This document shows, piece after piece, positions 1-5,263 of a DNA stretch of 6,468 bases. The stretch covers positions 1 through 6,468 of the forward strand of contig CAJXPC010000108.1 of assembly GCA_913057845.1 (NCBI GenBank), given 5' to 3'. The DNA is from an uncultured Pseudomonadota bacterium (lineage in GTDB: Bacteria > Pseudomonadota > Gammaproteobacteria > Burkholderiales > Eutrophovitaceae). Within the stretch, counting starts at the first letter, position 1, and every line of letters starts with the position of its first letter. Made by a program: the position numbers and the translations under genes. The notes beneath the pieces are model-generated. The model did no database searches. It had not been told where the DNA came from and was given only the letters and a program-made list of their open reading frames with translations.

Positions 1-8
1 AGAGACAG
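1..8. other. Probable Nextera/Tn5 mosaic-end remnant (assembly artefact)
   Basis: The first eight bases, AGAGACAG, are identical to the 3' end of the Tn5 mosaic end used in Nextera libraries (AGATGTGTATAAGAGACAG). Eight bases alone could be chance, but the opposite end of the window carries a complete adapter from the same kit, and the match sits exactly at the edge in the expected orientation. These bases are probably not genomic, and they contribute the last two residues of the truncated ZIP reading frame. Confidence 0.8.
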
Positions 9-729
9 GTATGAGTATGATTTGCTCTGCCGTTGCTTTTAAGTCGGTTCTTTTGTGGAGGCCGGGTATCAGATCGGCCACGGCGACATAAATCATGCTC
101 GCTGCAGCGAGACCTAGAAACGGGGCAATTAAACCATTTACGACTTCGAATGCAAAGTAAGCAATAAGGCCGCCAACTAAGGTGGCGGCACTGGATATTA
201 AGTTCCATATGAGCGCTTTTCTTTTTGAAAACCCAGAGTTCAGCAGAATTAAAAAGTCTCCAACCTCTTGGGGGATTTCATGGGCGGTGATAGCAATTGT
301 TGTAATAATGCCAAGTCGAATATCAGTGAGGTAGGCGGCGGCAATTAACACACCATCAACGAAGTTATGGAATGTATCCCCAACGAGGATCATCGTTCCA
401 GATCGCCCGTTGTCTGTTTGTGTGGTGTGTTGATCGTGTCCTTCGCATGTCTCAAAGTGACAATGTCTCCAGAGAACAAATTTCTCTAGTACAAAAAAAC
501 CTAATATGCCACCAAGAATGACAGCAGATAAAAGTTTTGCGTCCGGGTTGGTTTCTAATGCGTGTGGAATCACTTCAAGGAATGTTGCTCCGAGTAGCGT
601 ACCAATCGCATAGCTCACGAGCTTTTGTATATTTTTCGTATTGGCGTGATAAGAAAACCAAGCCGCAGCACCCACGCTGAGCGCGGCTCCCATTAGTGCG
701 CTTCCGATGATCCAAGCAAGAGTAGACAT
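1..729 (-). CDS. ZIP-family divalent metal transporter, 3'-truncated by contig end
   Basis: This inner-membrane protein of the ZIP (zinc/iron permease) family probably imports or equilibrates Zn2+ or a similar divalent metal. About 240 residues are visible from ATG at 729, and no stop is reached. The N-terminus MSTLAWIIGS begins directly in a hydrophobic helix. A His/Cys-rich loop lies at residues 90-101 (HCHFETCEGHDQH region) between TM3 and TM4. The TM4 metal motif HNFVDG is at 121-126, and the TM5 motif HEIPQEVGDF at 150-159 resembles the HExPHExGD signature of LIV-1-type ZIPs with Gln in place of the second His. Further hydrophobic helices follow to about residue 222. Only the last helix and tail should be missing. 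The last codons before the edge (Pro-Val-Ser) include bases 1-8, which look like adapter, so the genuine sequence probably ends near base 9. No clear Shine-Dalgarno precedes the start. The gene follows pgeF on the same strand with a 71-base gap. Metal specificity cannot be read from sequence. Confidence 0.9.
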   Translation of the reverse strand, partial: MSTLAWIIGSALMGAALSVGAAAWFSYHANTKNIQKLVSYAIGTLLGATFLEVIPHALETNPDAKLLSAVILGGILGFFVLEKFVLWRHCHFETCEGHDQHTTQTDNGRSGTMILVGDTFHNFVDGVLIAAAYLTDIRLGIITTIAITAHEIPQEVGDFLILLNSGFSKRKALIWNLISSAATLVGGLIAYFAFEVVNGLIAPFLGLAAASMIYVAVADLIPGLHKRTDLKATAEQIILIPVS

Positions 730-771
730 AGGTTAGTTCTTGATTTTAAGTTCTTTATTTTAAGGGGTGCA

Positions 772-777
772 ATTATA
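772..777 (-). promoter_or_regulatory. Candidate -10 element for the ZIP gene
   Basis: A perfect TATAAT reads on the minus strand about 43 bases upstream of the ZIP start, within the 71-base gap after pgeF. The position where a -35 box would fall (795-800, just short of the pgeF stop) reads AATGAA and does not match the consensus, and there is no extended -10 TG. It could give the transporter its own transcript separate from rluD-pgeF, but a chance hit in AT-rich sequence is possible. Confidence 0.35.
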
Positions 778-800
778 ACGATATGAGCAGAAGATTCATT

Positions 801-1544
801 TTATTTTGTTGAGTCGTCAAGCCAGATTAGTGCACCTATTCTCCCGGTGGGTTGTTCTCGTCGGTGGGAGAAAAATGTGTCCTTTTGAGAAAATGTGCAG
901 TTATTCCCACCGAATATGGAGTTAATACCCAATTGTTGGAGTTGGTGACGGGCTATTCCGTATAGATCGGCGAAGTAGCGCCCCTGTGTGCTCGGAAGAA
1001 AATACTTCTGGTATGTATTGTCCAAATCCACGAACCGTTGGAGTAGATCTTCTCTGACTTCATAATGTTTTTGACTGATAGCGGGCCCTAATTGAACCAG
1101 GAGGTCACTTGGGATGGAAGCGAACTTACTGACGGTTTGTCGCAATACGCCCTCTGCGAGACCTCTCCAGCCCGCGTGAGCCACGGCTACCTGATCACCC
1201 GAACGATTGGTGAACAGCACCGCCAAGCAATCTGCAGTCATGATGCCGCAAACAGTCCGTTGTTTGCGGGTGTATAGAGCGTCTGCCTTGGTGGTTTCGT
1301 TCGAAGTCTCAGCTGTCACTGCTGTGTTACTGTGAACTTGGGTAACCCAGTGTGGCGGTGAGGGGAGGTAACCATTGAGTATTTGTCGATTTTGCGCGAC
1401 ATGCTCTTGGTCATCACCAACGGCATGGCTGAGATTCAAAGCGCTGAATTTTTCCATACTGACGCCGCCGTGACGCGTGGTAAAAAATGCATGGACGTTT
1501 TTGTGGACAGCCCACTCGGGGTGAATTAAATCAAGGGCGTTCAT
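801..1544 (-). CDS. pgeF: PgeF/YfiH peptidoglycan editing factor (polyphenol oxidase family, DUF152)
   Basis: This is a cytosolic metalloenzyme of the YfiH/DUF152 (Cu-oxidase_4) family. E. coli PgeF is a purine nucleoside/amidase-type editing enzyme that removes wrongly incorporated L-Ser from UDP-MurNAc precursors, and relatives show laccase-like activity. At 247 residues it has the family's usual length. The metal ligands appear in the expected order: His71 in TQVHS, Cys106 in TADC, His123 in AHAGWRG. Other family motifs are NLSHAVGDD (37-45), LGPAIS (152-157), FADLYGIAR (191-199) and the C-terminal SHRREQPTGR (226-235). The ATG at 1544 places the TTRHGGVS motif near residues 22-29, as in the family. 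It has no strong Shine-Dalgarno and overlaps the end of rluD by 14 bases, which suggests translational coupling in one operon. The in vivo editing role in this organism is inferred from homology. Confidence 0.95.
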   Translation of the reverse strand: MNALDLIHPEWAVHKNVHAFFTTRHGGVSMEKFSALNLSHAVGDDQEHVAQNRQILNGYLPSPPHWVTQVHSNTAVTAETSNETTKADALYTRKQRTVCGIMTADCLAVLFTNRSGDQVAVAHAGWRGLAEGVLRQTVSKFASIPSDLLVQLGPAISQKHYEVREDLLQRFVDLDNTYQKYFLPSTQGRYFADLYGIARHQLQQLGINSIFGGNNCTFSQKDTFFSHRREQPTGRIGALIWLDDSTK

Positions 1545-2487
1545 TGTCTGACGTTTTTAGTGCTGCTAATAGGGCCTGGATATCGGATGGAATATCCGAA
1601 TCCCAGCTGATTACTTTGTCCGTGCCCGGATGCGTTAAAGTCAAGCTTTTAGCATGAAGGGCTTGGCGTTCAAAAGGTAACGCTTTCGTCAAGGATGCAT
1701 ATTTTTTTGAGTTTCCTGTATACGTCGGATCACCGATCAGGGGGTGACCAAGAGCGGTCAGGTGCACGCGTATTTGATGAGTCCGACCGGTTTCAAGTAA
1801 GCAAGATAAGGCTGACCATTCTCTACCACTGTCGATGGTTGTGTAGTGGGTCACAGCATTTTTCCCATTGGCGGTTATGGACATTTTTTTTCTATTACGT
1901 GGGTGTCGTCCAATGGGTTCATCAATTGTGCCTTGACTCGGAGATTTTCCGGAGACGAGCGCATAGTATTCTCTTCTTACGCTTCTTGATTGGAGCTGTC
2001 GCACCAGGCTTGTTTGAGCCTCTAAAGATTTGGCAACAACCATGAGCCCTGTCGTGTCTTTGTCTAGCCGATGGACGATGCCAGCTCTAGGAATGTTTTT
2101 GTTGTAAGGATAGCGAAACAAAATACCGTTTAGCAGTGTCCCAGACCAATTCCCGCTGCCGGGGTGCACCACCATATCGTCTGTTTTATTTACGATAATT
2201 AAATCATCGTCTTCATAAACGACATCAAAGGGGACGTCTTCTGGTTCAAATGCCGAGTCTTCGGCACTATCACTTGTTAAAATAGAAATTAATTCCCCAC
2301 CTAAAACCTTTGTTTTGGCTTTCACGATCTCGCCGTCGACGAGGAGGTTTCCAGAGGCCAGCCAATGTTGAAGACGACTTCTTGAAAATTGTGGAAATAA
2401 GGTTGCTAAGGCTTGATCGAGTCGCTGTCCCATATGAGACTCCGGAATTCGAAGTTCGTAGCCACTGTGGATTTTGCTAACTGGCAT
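1531..2487 (-). CDS. rluD: 23S rRNA pseudouridine(1911/1915/1917) synthase RluD
   Basis: This enzyme isomerises uridines in helix 69 of 23S rRNA to pseudouridine during late 50S assembly. It is a cytoplasmic RluA-family protein of 318 residues, close to the E. coli length. An S4 RNA-binding domain covers about residues 20-75 (GQRLDQAL, then SRSRLQHWLASGNLLVDG). A linker rich in Asp and Glu (73-95) follows. The catalytic domain carries HRLDKDTTG at 139-147 with the catalytic Asp142, and the C-terminal GRTHQIRVH at 234-242. It is called RluD and not RluA or RluC because of the S4 domain, the VVHPGSGN segment (106-113) and the pairing with pgeF. One departure is NKT at 100-102, where the family almost always has NKP. 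The ATG at 2487 leaves about 19 residues before the S4 domain, as in E. coli. A weak purine stretch precedes the start. It heads a minus-strand operon with pgeF and is divergent from bamD. Confidence 0.95.
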   Translation of the reverse strand: MPVSKIHSGYELRIPESHMGQRLDQALATLFPQFSRSRLQHWLASGNLLVDGEIVKAKTKVLGGELISILTSDSAEDSAFEPEDVPFDVVYEDDDLIIVNKTDDMVVHPGSGNWSGTLLNGILFRYPYNKNIPRAGIVHRLDKDTTGLMVVAKSLEAQTSLVRQLQSRSVRREYYALVSGKSPSQGTIDEPIGRHPRNRKKMSITANGKNAVTHYTTIDSGREWSALSCLLETGRTHQIRVHLTALGHPLIGDPTYTGNSKKYASLTKALPFERQALHAKSLTLTHPGTDKVISWDSDIPSDIQALLAALKTSDNERP

Positions 2488-2574
2488 ATAATTGGCACTT
2501 AAGGCGCAACAACCGATGTGGCGCGTCTGTAAAGCGTTTTAGATTCATATTAATTTTAATGAGAGTCAACATTA
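2488..2574. promoter_or_regulatory. Divergent rluD/bamD intergenic region
   Basis: These 87 bases must hold the start signals for both divergent genes unless transcription comes from further away. I see AT-rich stretches (TTAATTTTAATG around 2550) but no well-spaced -35/-10 pair in either direction. A TTGACT lies on the minus strand at 2569-2564, but the sequence 17 bases on (GAATCT) is a poor -10. The bamD ribosome-binding site GAGAG is at 2561-2565, nine bases before its ATG. Confidence 0.4.
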
Positions 2575-3483
2575 ATGAAGACACGTTTAAGCAATTTATT
2601 ACTGGTACCAATTCTACTCTCACAGATGATTTTTTTGGGTTGCGCAGGGCTCGAAGAAGATCCGACGCAAAATTGGACTGCGGAAGAGTTGTACACGAAC
2701 GCCAAAGGCCGGCTCGATGACAAATTTTATGCGCAGTCAATTGACTTATATAAAAAATTAGATTTGCGATATCCGTATGGGCCGTTCGCACAGCAGGGCA
2801 AGATCGATGTAGCCTATGCCTATTGGAAGACGAATGATAATGCATCGGCGCTAATGGCCTGTGATCGATTCATACGGGAGCACCCAGAGCATAAACATGT
2901 CGACTACTTGATGTACTTGAAGGCATTGGTTTACTTCAATGATGACAAAGGGTTATTGGGTCTATTTGTATCTAAGAATCTCGCAGAAAGAGATCCGGGA
3001 TCTGCGCGTCAAGCTTTCGATACTTTGAGAGACTTGGTTAAACGCTTCCCCGAGAGTCGTTACGCTGAGGATGCCCAGTTAAGAATGGCTTACTTGGTTA
3101 ATACGCTTGCTGAGCATGAGACGAGTGTTGCCGAATATTACTACCGACGAGGTGCTTACGTCGCCTCCATCAATCGGGCCCAGGCAGTTATTGAGACTTA
3201 TCCAAAAGCACCGCATACCCCGCGGGCTCTTGAAATTTTAGCGGCGAGTTATGAGAAGTCTGGATTGCCTGATTCCAAAACTAAGATTGATACGATTATT
3301 AATTTAAATTTCCCAGGTTTGAGGGCGGCTATGGCTGAGGATGCTGATAGCGCATGGTGGGACTTTTGGAGCAAGAGTAGTAAGGCAGAGGTATCTGGTG
3401 TTGATGCAAGTGAGCCTGATATTGTTGCAGACAAGCCATGGTGGAAGTTTTGGGTTGATGACGGTAAACCACCTCAGGAGTAA
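2575..3483 (+). CDS. bamD: Outer membrane assembly lipoprotein BamD with Trp-rich C-terminal extension
   Basis: BamD (YfiO/ComL) is a periplasm-facing lipoprotein of the BAM complex that docks BamA and helps insert beta-barrel proteins in the outer membrane. A type II signal peptide is visible: basic start MKTR, hydrophobic core, and lipobox FLGC with Cys23 as the lipidated residue followed by Ala. Phe at -3 is less usual than Leu. TPR repeats span about residues 33-245, with family signatures RYPYGPFAQQ (65-74), DRFIREHPEHKHVDYLMY (97-114) and AEYYYRRGAYVASINR (186-201), each aligning with E. coli BamD. At 302 residues it is longer than the E. coli protein (245). The excess is a tail from about residue 250 holding two WWxFW motifs (261-265, WWDFW; 289-293, WWKFW) joined by an acidic, Ser-rich linker. 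The ATG has GAGAG nine bases upstream. It is convergent with gdhA and ends just before a terminator. Confidence 0.95.
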   Translation: MKTRLSNLLLVPILLSQMIFLGCAGLEEDPTQNWTAEELYTNAKGRLDDKFYAQSIDLYKKLDLRYPYGPFAQQGKIDVAYAYWKTNDNASALMACDRFIREHPEHKHVDYLMYLKALVYFNDDKGLLGLFVSKNLAERDPGSARQAFDTLRDLVKRFPESRYAEDAQLRMAYLVNTLAEHETSVAEYYYRRGAYVASINRAQAVIETYPKAPHTPRALEILAASYEKSGLPDSKTKIDTIINLNFPGLRAAMAEDADSAWWDFWSKSSKAEVSGVDASEPDIVADKPWWKFWVDDGKPPQE

Positions 3484-3484
3484 T

Positions 3485-3514
3485 AAAAAAAGCTGCCCGA
3501 AGGCAGCTTTTTTA
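3485..3514. terminator. Bidirectional rho-independent terminator between bamD and gdhA
   Basis: A perfect 6-bp stem, GCTGCC (3492-3497) and GGCAGC (3502-3507), closes a CGAA tetraloop. It is flanked by seven A's on the left and six T's on the right, so it has a U-tract when transcribed from either side. It lies one base after the bamD stop and 21 bases before the gdhA stop on the other strand, where it should end both convergent transcripts. Confidence 0.93.
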
Positions 3515-3535
3515 TTGCCCAATTAAAGGTAAAGC

Positions 3536-4906
3536 TTATACGTGTCCGTAGGCAATCATGGCATCGGCTACCTTAACAAAACCAGCGATGTTTGCGCCTT
3601 GTAGATAATTCGTATTTTTCCCACCTGTATCGCCAAACTTAACGCAGGAATCATGAATCTCCTTCATCATATTCTCGAGGAGTGTTTTTAGCTGCTCGTT
3701 ATCCCAGGCAATTCGCGCGCTGTTTTGGCTCATTTCTAGGCCTGAAACACCAACACCTCCGGCATTAACGGCTTTTGCTGGGCCGAATAAAACGTCGGCC
3801 TCTAAGAAGGCTTCAACCGCTGCTTGTTCGCACGGCATATTGGCAGCTTCAGCAACTACTTTGACGCCGTTCTTGATGAGCATTGCTGCTTCTTCTGCGT
3901 TAATTTCATTTTGCGTTGCAGAAGGCACTGCACAGTCACCAGCTACACTCCAAGGGCGACCCTCATGGAAGGTGATGTTGTCAAAGTGGTCGGATGCTTC
4001 AGAGATTCGTCCACGACGAACATTCTTTAGATCTTTGATCCAATCAATTTGTTCTTGTGTGAAGCCGTCTTTACAGTGAATGAAACCACCAGAGTCCGAC
4101 ATGGTTAAGGGTTTTGCTCCGAGGTGTAAACATTTCTCGGCTGCGTGAGTTGCTACATTGCCAGATCCTGAGATCAGTACGGTTTTTCCTTCAATGGTGT
4201 CTTTATGTTGCGCTAACATGTTGCGCATGAAAAAGATCGCACCGTAACCTGTGGCTTCGGTTCTCATCTTGGATCCGCCGAATTCCAGTCCTTTACCGGT
4301 AAGTACGCCAACGAATTCATTGCGGATACGCTTGTACTGCCCAAACATGAAGCCAATTTCTCGACCACCAACACCAATGTCGCCTGCAGGCACATCTGTG
4401 TCTGGGCCAATATGGCGATACAGTTCGGTCATAAAGGACTGACAAAATCGCATGATTTCTAAATCTGACTTGCCTTTTGGATTGAAATTCGCGCCGCCTT
4501 TACCGCCTCCCATTGGAAGACCCGTGAGGCTGTTTTTAAATGTTTGTTCGAAGCCTAAAAATTTCAGCACCGACTCGTTCACGCTTGGGTGAAATCTTAA
4601 GCCGCCTTTGTAAGGCCCGATTGCGGAATTAAATTGAATGCGCCATCCTCGATTGGTTCTGATGCGTCCTTCGTCGTCAGTCCATGGGACTCGGAATGAA
4701 ATCACGCGCTCTGGCTCGGCCATGCGCTCGAGTATTTGCAATTTGTGATACTTGGGTTTGTCTGCGATGTATGGGAATATGGATGATGCGACTTCGTAAA
4801 CTGATTGTACGAATTCAGGTTGCCCTGGATTGCGTTTTGCTACGCCCTCCATATATCGATCTAGATATTCTTGCGTTTTACTGTCGCTGCCATGTAATTT
4901 AGACAT
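3536..4906 (-). CDS. gdhA: NADP-specific glutamate dehydrogenase
   Basis: GdhA catalyses reductive amination of 2-oxoglutarate with ammonium to L-glutamate using NADPH in the cytosol, the ammonium-assimilating route used when nitrogen is plentiful. The 456 residues match the hexameric bacterial/fungal GDH type (E. coli has 447). Substrate-domain motifs are GPYKGGLRFHPSV (97-109) and GLPMGGGKGG (129-138), with the catalytic-site Lys136. PAGDIGVGGREIGFM (173-187) has the proton-transfer Asp176. The dinucleotide domain follows KGLEFGGSKMRTEATGYG (205-222) and has the Rossmann loop GSGNVA at 246-251. The segment after its second strand reads MSDSGG, like the NADP-dependent E. coli enzyme and without the acidic residue expected of many NAD enzymes. 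The ATG at 4906 has AGGAG 13 bases upstream, a rather long spacing. The gene has its own terminator and is divergent from the flavoprotein. Confidence 0.97.
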   Translation of the reverse strand: MSKLHGSDSKTQEYLDRYMEGVAKRNPGQPEFVQSVYEVASSIFPYIADKPKYHKLQILERMAEPERVISFRVPWTDDEGRIRTNRGWRIQFNSAIGPYKGGLRFHPSVNESVLKFLGFEQTFKNSLTGLPMGGGKGGANFNPKGKSDLEIMRFCQSFMTELYRHIGPDTDVPAGDIGVGGREIGFMFGQYKRIRNEFVGVLTGKGLEFGGSKMRTEATGYGAIFFMRNMLAQHKDTIEGKTVLISGSGNVATHAAEKCLHLGAKPLTMSDSGGFIHCKDGFTQEQIDWIKDLKNVRRGRISEASDHFDNITFHEGRPWSVAGDCAVPSATQNEINAEEAAMLIKNGVKVVAEAANMPCEQAAVEAFLEADVLFGPAKAVNAGGVGVSGLEMSQNSARIAWDNEQLKTLLENMMKEIHDSCVKFGDTGGKNTNYLQGANIAGFVKVADAMIAYGHV

Positions 4907-4919
4907 ATTTTTGTTTGAA

Positions 4920-4924
4920 CTCCT
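4920..4924 (-). promoter_or_regulatory. gdhA ribosome-binding site
   Basis: AGGAG reads on the minus strand 13 bases before the gdhA ATG. The spacing is longer than the usual 5-9 bases, but no nearer purine-rich motif and no in-frame alternative start that fits better were seen. Confidence 0.6.
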
Positions 4925-4953
4925 GATGTGTGGGTTATAGATGGTGCTCCTTG

Positions 4954-4982
4954 ATTAGAGTCTTTTTTGAATAAATCCCCAA
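4954..4982 (-). promoter_or_regulatory. Candidate sigma-70 promoter of gdhA
   Basis: On the minus strand TTGGGG (4982-4977) is followed after exactly 17 bases by TCTAAT (4959-4954), a five-of-six match to the -10 consensus. The -35 keeps only the TTG. Transcription would start near 4947 and give a leader of about 40 bases containing the AGGAG site. No clear sigma-54 (GG-N10-GC) element was seen. Confidence 0.4.
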
Positions 4983-5155
4983 TTAAACATGATCGGTTTT
5001 GCTGTCTCAGTTGACAAGCTAAACGGTCTAATAGCGAACTTGGCTATCTGTGATGTGGGTGAAGTTTTCAAGATTTAGTGTACTCTTTTTTATTTGTGAT
5101 TTGTGCGGCAAGAAAAAATAATATTTTCGTTAAAAATCAGAGAGATCAATATCAT

Positions 5156-5171
5156 TGTTAGATGTGTAACA
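5156..5171. promoter_or_regulatory. Short inverted repeat, possible operator
   Basis: Perfect 5-base arms TGTTA and TAACA are separated by six bases (GATGTG). The element lies just upstream of the candidate promoter for the flavoprotein gene, a position suited to an activator or repressor. Five-base arms arise easily by chance in AT-rich DNA, and the motif is not one I can assign to a regulator family. Confidence 0.25.
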
Positions 5172-5188
5172 GTTGTGTCTTATTTTCT

Positions 5189-5217
5189 TTGATTATGAGT
5201 TCGGCTTCGGATACTAT
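5189..5217 (+). promoter_or_regulatory. Candidate sigma-70 promoter of the flavoprotein gene
   Basis: TTGATT (5189-5194) and TACTAT (5212-5217) are separated by 17 bases, each matching four of six consensus positions. A start near 5224 would give a leader of about 40 bases. It is the best-spaced pair upstream of the gene. The perfect TTGACA at 5011-5016 has no partner -10. Confidence 0.4.
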
Positions 5218-5248
5218 TGCGTTTAAATAAAATTAGAACGTGATGCCC

Positions 5249-5256
5249 AGGGGAAG
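5249..5256 (+). promoter_or_regulatory. Shine-Dalgarno deciding the GTG start of the flavoprotein
   Basis: AGGGGAAG lies about seven bases before GTG 5264. An in-frame ATG at 5243 would add seven residues (MPRGRGN) but has no ribosome-binding site, and an in-frame TAG at 5234 bounds the frame. The purine-rich stretch therefore favours GTG 5264 as the start. Confidence 0.6.
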
Positions 5257-5263
5257 AGGTAAC

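Larger units (their letters stand above)
4907..5263. promoter_or_regulatory. AT-rich divergent intergenic region between gdhA and the flavoprotein gene
   Basis: These 357 bases contain no convincing gene in any frame. They hold candidate promoters for the two divergent genes (4954-4982 minus, 5189-5217 plus), a strongly AT-rich patch at about 5111-5137, and a short inverted repeat TGTTA-N6-TAACA at 5156-5171. The length is generous for two simple promoters, so regulator binding is plausible, but no known operator could be named. Confidence 0.5.

Noticed and set aside
768..785. Possible Zur-type operator upstream of the ZIP gene (CGTTATAATTG on the minus strand)
   Set aside because: Only one half resembles the GTTATAATATAAC core and the other half is not palindromic, so it is better read as a -10 element.
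1695..2045. Plus-strand open frame of 116 codons inside rluD
   Set aside because: It is an antisense shadow of the RluD catalytic domain and has no start signals.
2494..2530. Possible sigma-E promoter for bamD (GGCACTT followed by TCTGT)
   Set aside because: The elements are about 25 bases apart, far beyond the roughly 16 expected for sigma-E, and the -10 match is partial.
2477..2845. Minus-strand open frame of 122 codons across the rluD/bamD spacer
   Set aside because: It overlaps the start of bamD antisense and the start of rluD, and its translation has no domain-like character. Both overlapped genes are clearly real.
5002..5008. CTGTCTC inside the gdhA/flavoprotein spacer, resembling the start of the Nextera mosaic end
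   Set aside because: Only seven bases match, the next bases diverge from the mosaic end, and the sequence around it continues as plausible intergenic DNA. I read it as chance and not a chimeric join.
5011..5016. Perfect TTGACA as a -35 box
   Set aside because: No acceptable -10 hexamer lies 15-19 bases downstream, and a promoter there would leave a leader of more than 200 bases.
5009..5040. Imperfect hairpin AGTT-GCTA / TAGC-AACT in the gdhA spacer
   Set aside because: The stem is broken by unequal bulges and a large loop, with no U-tract, so neither a terminator nor an attenuator is supported.
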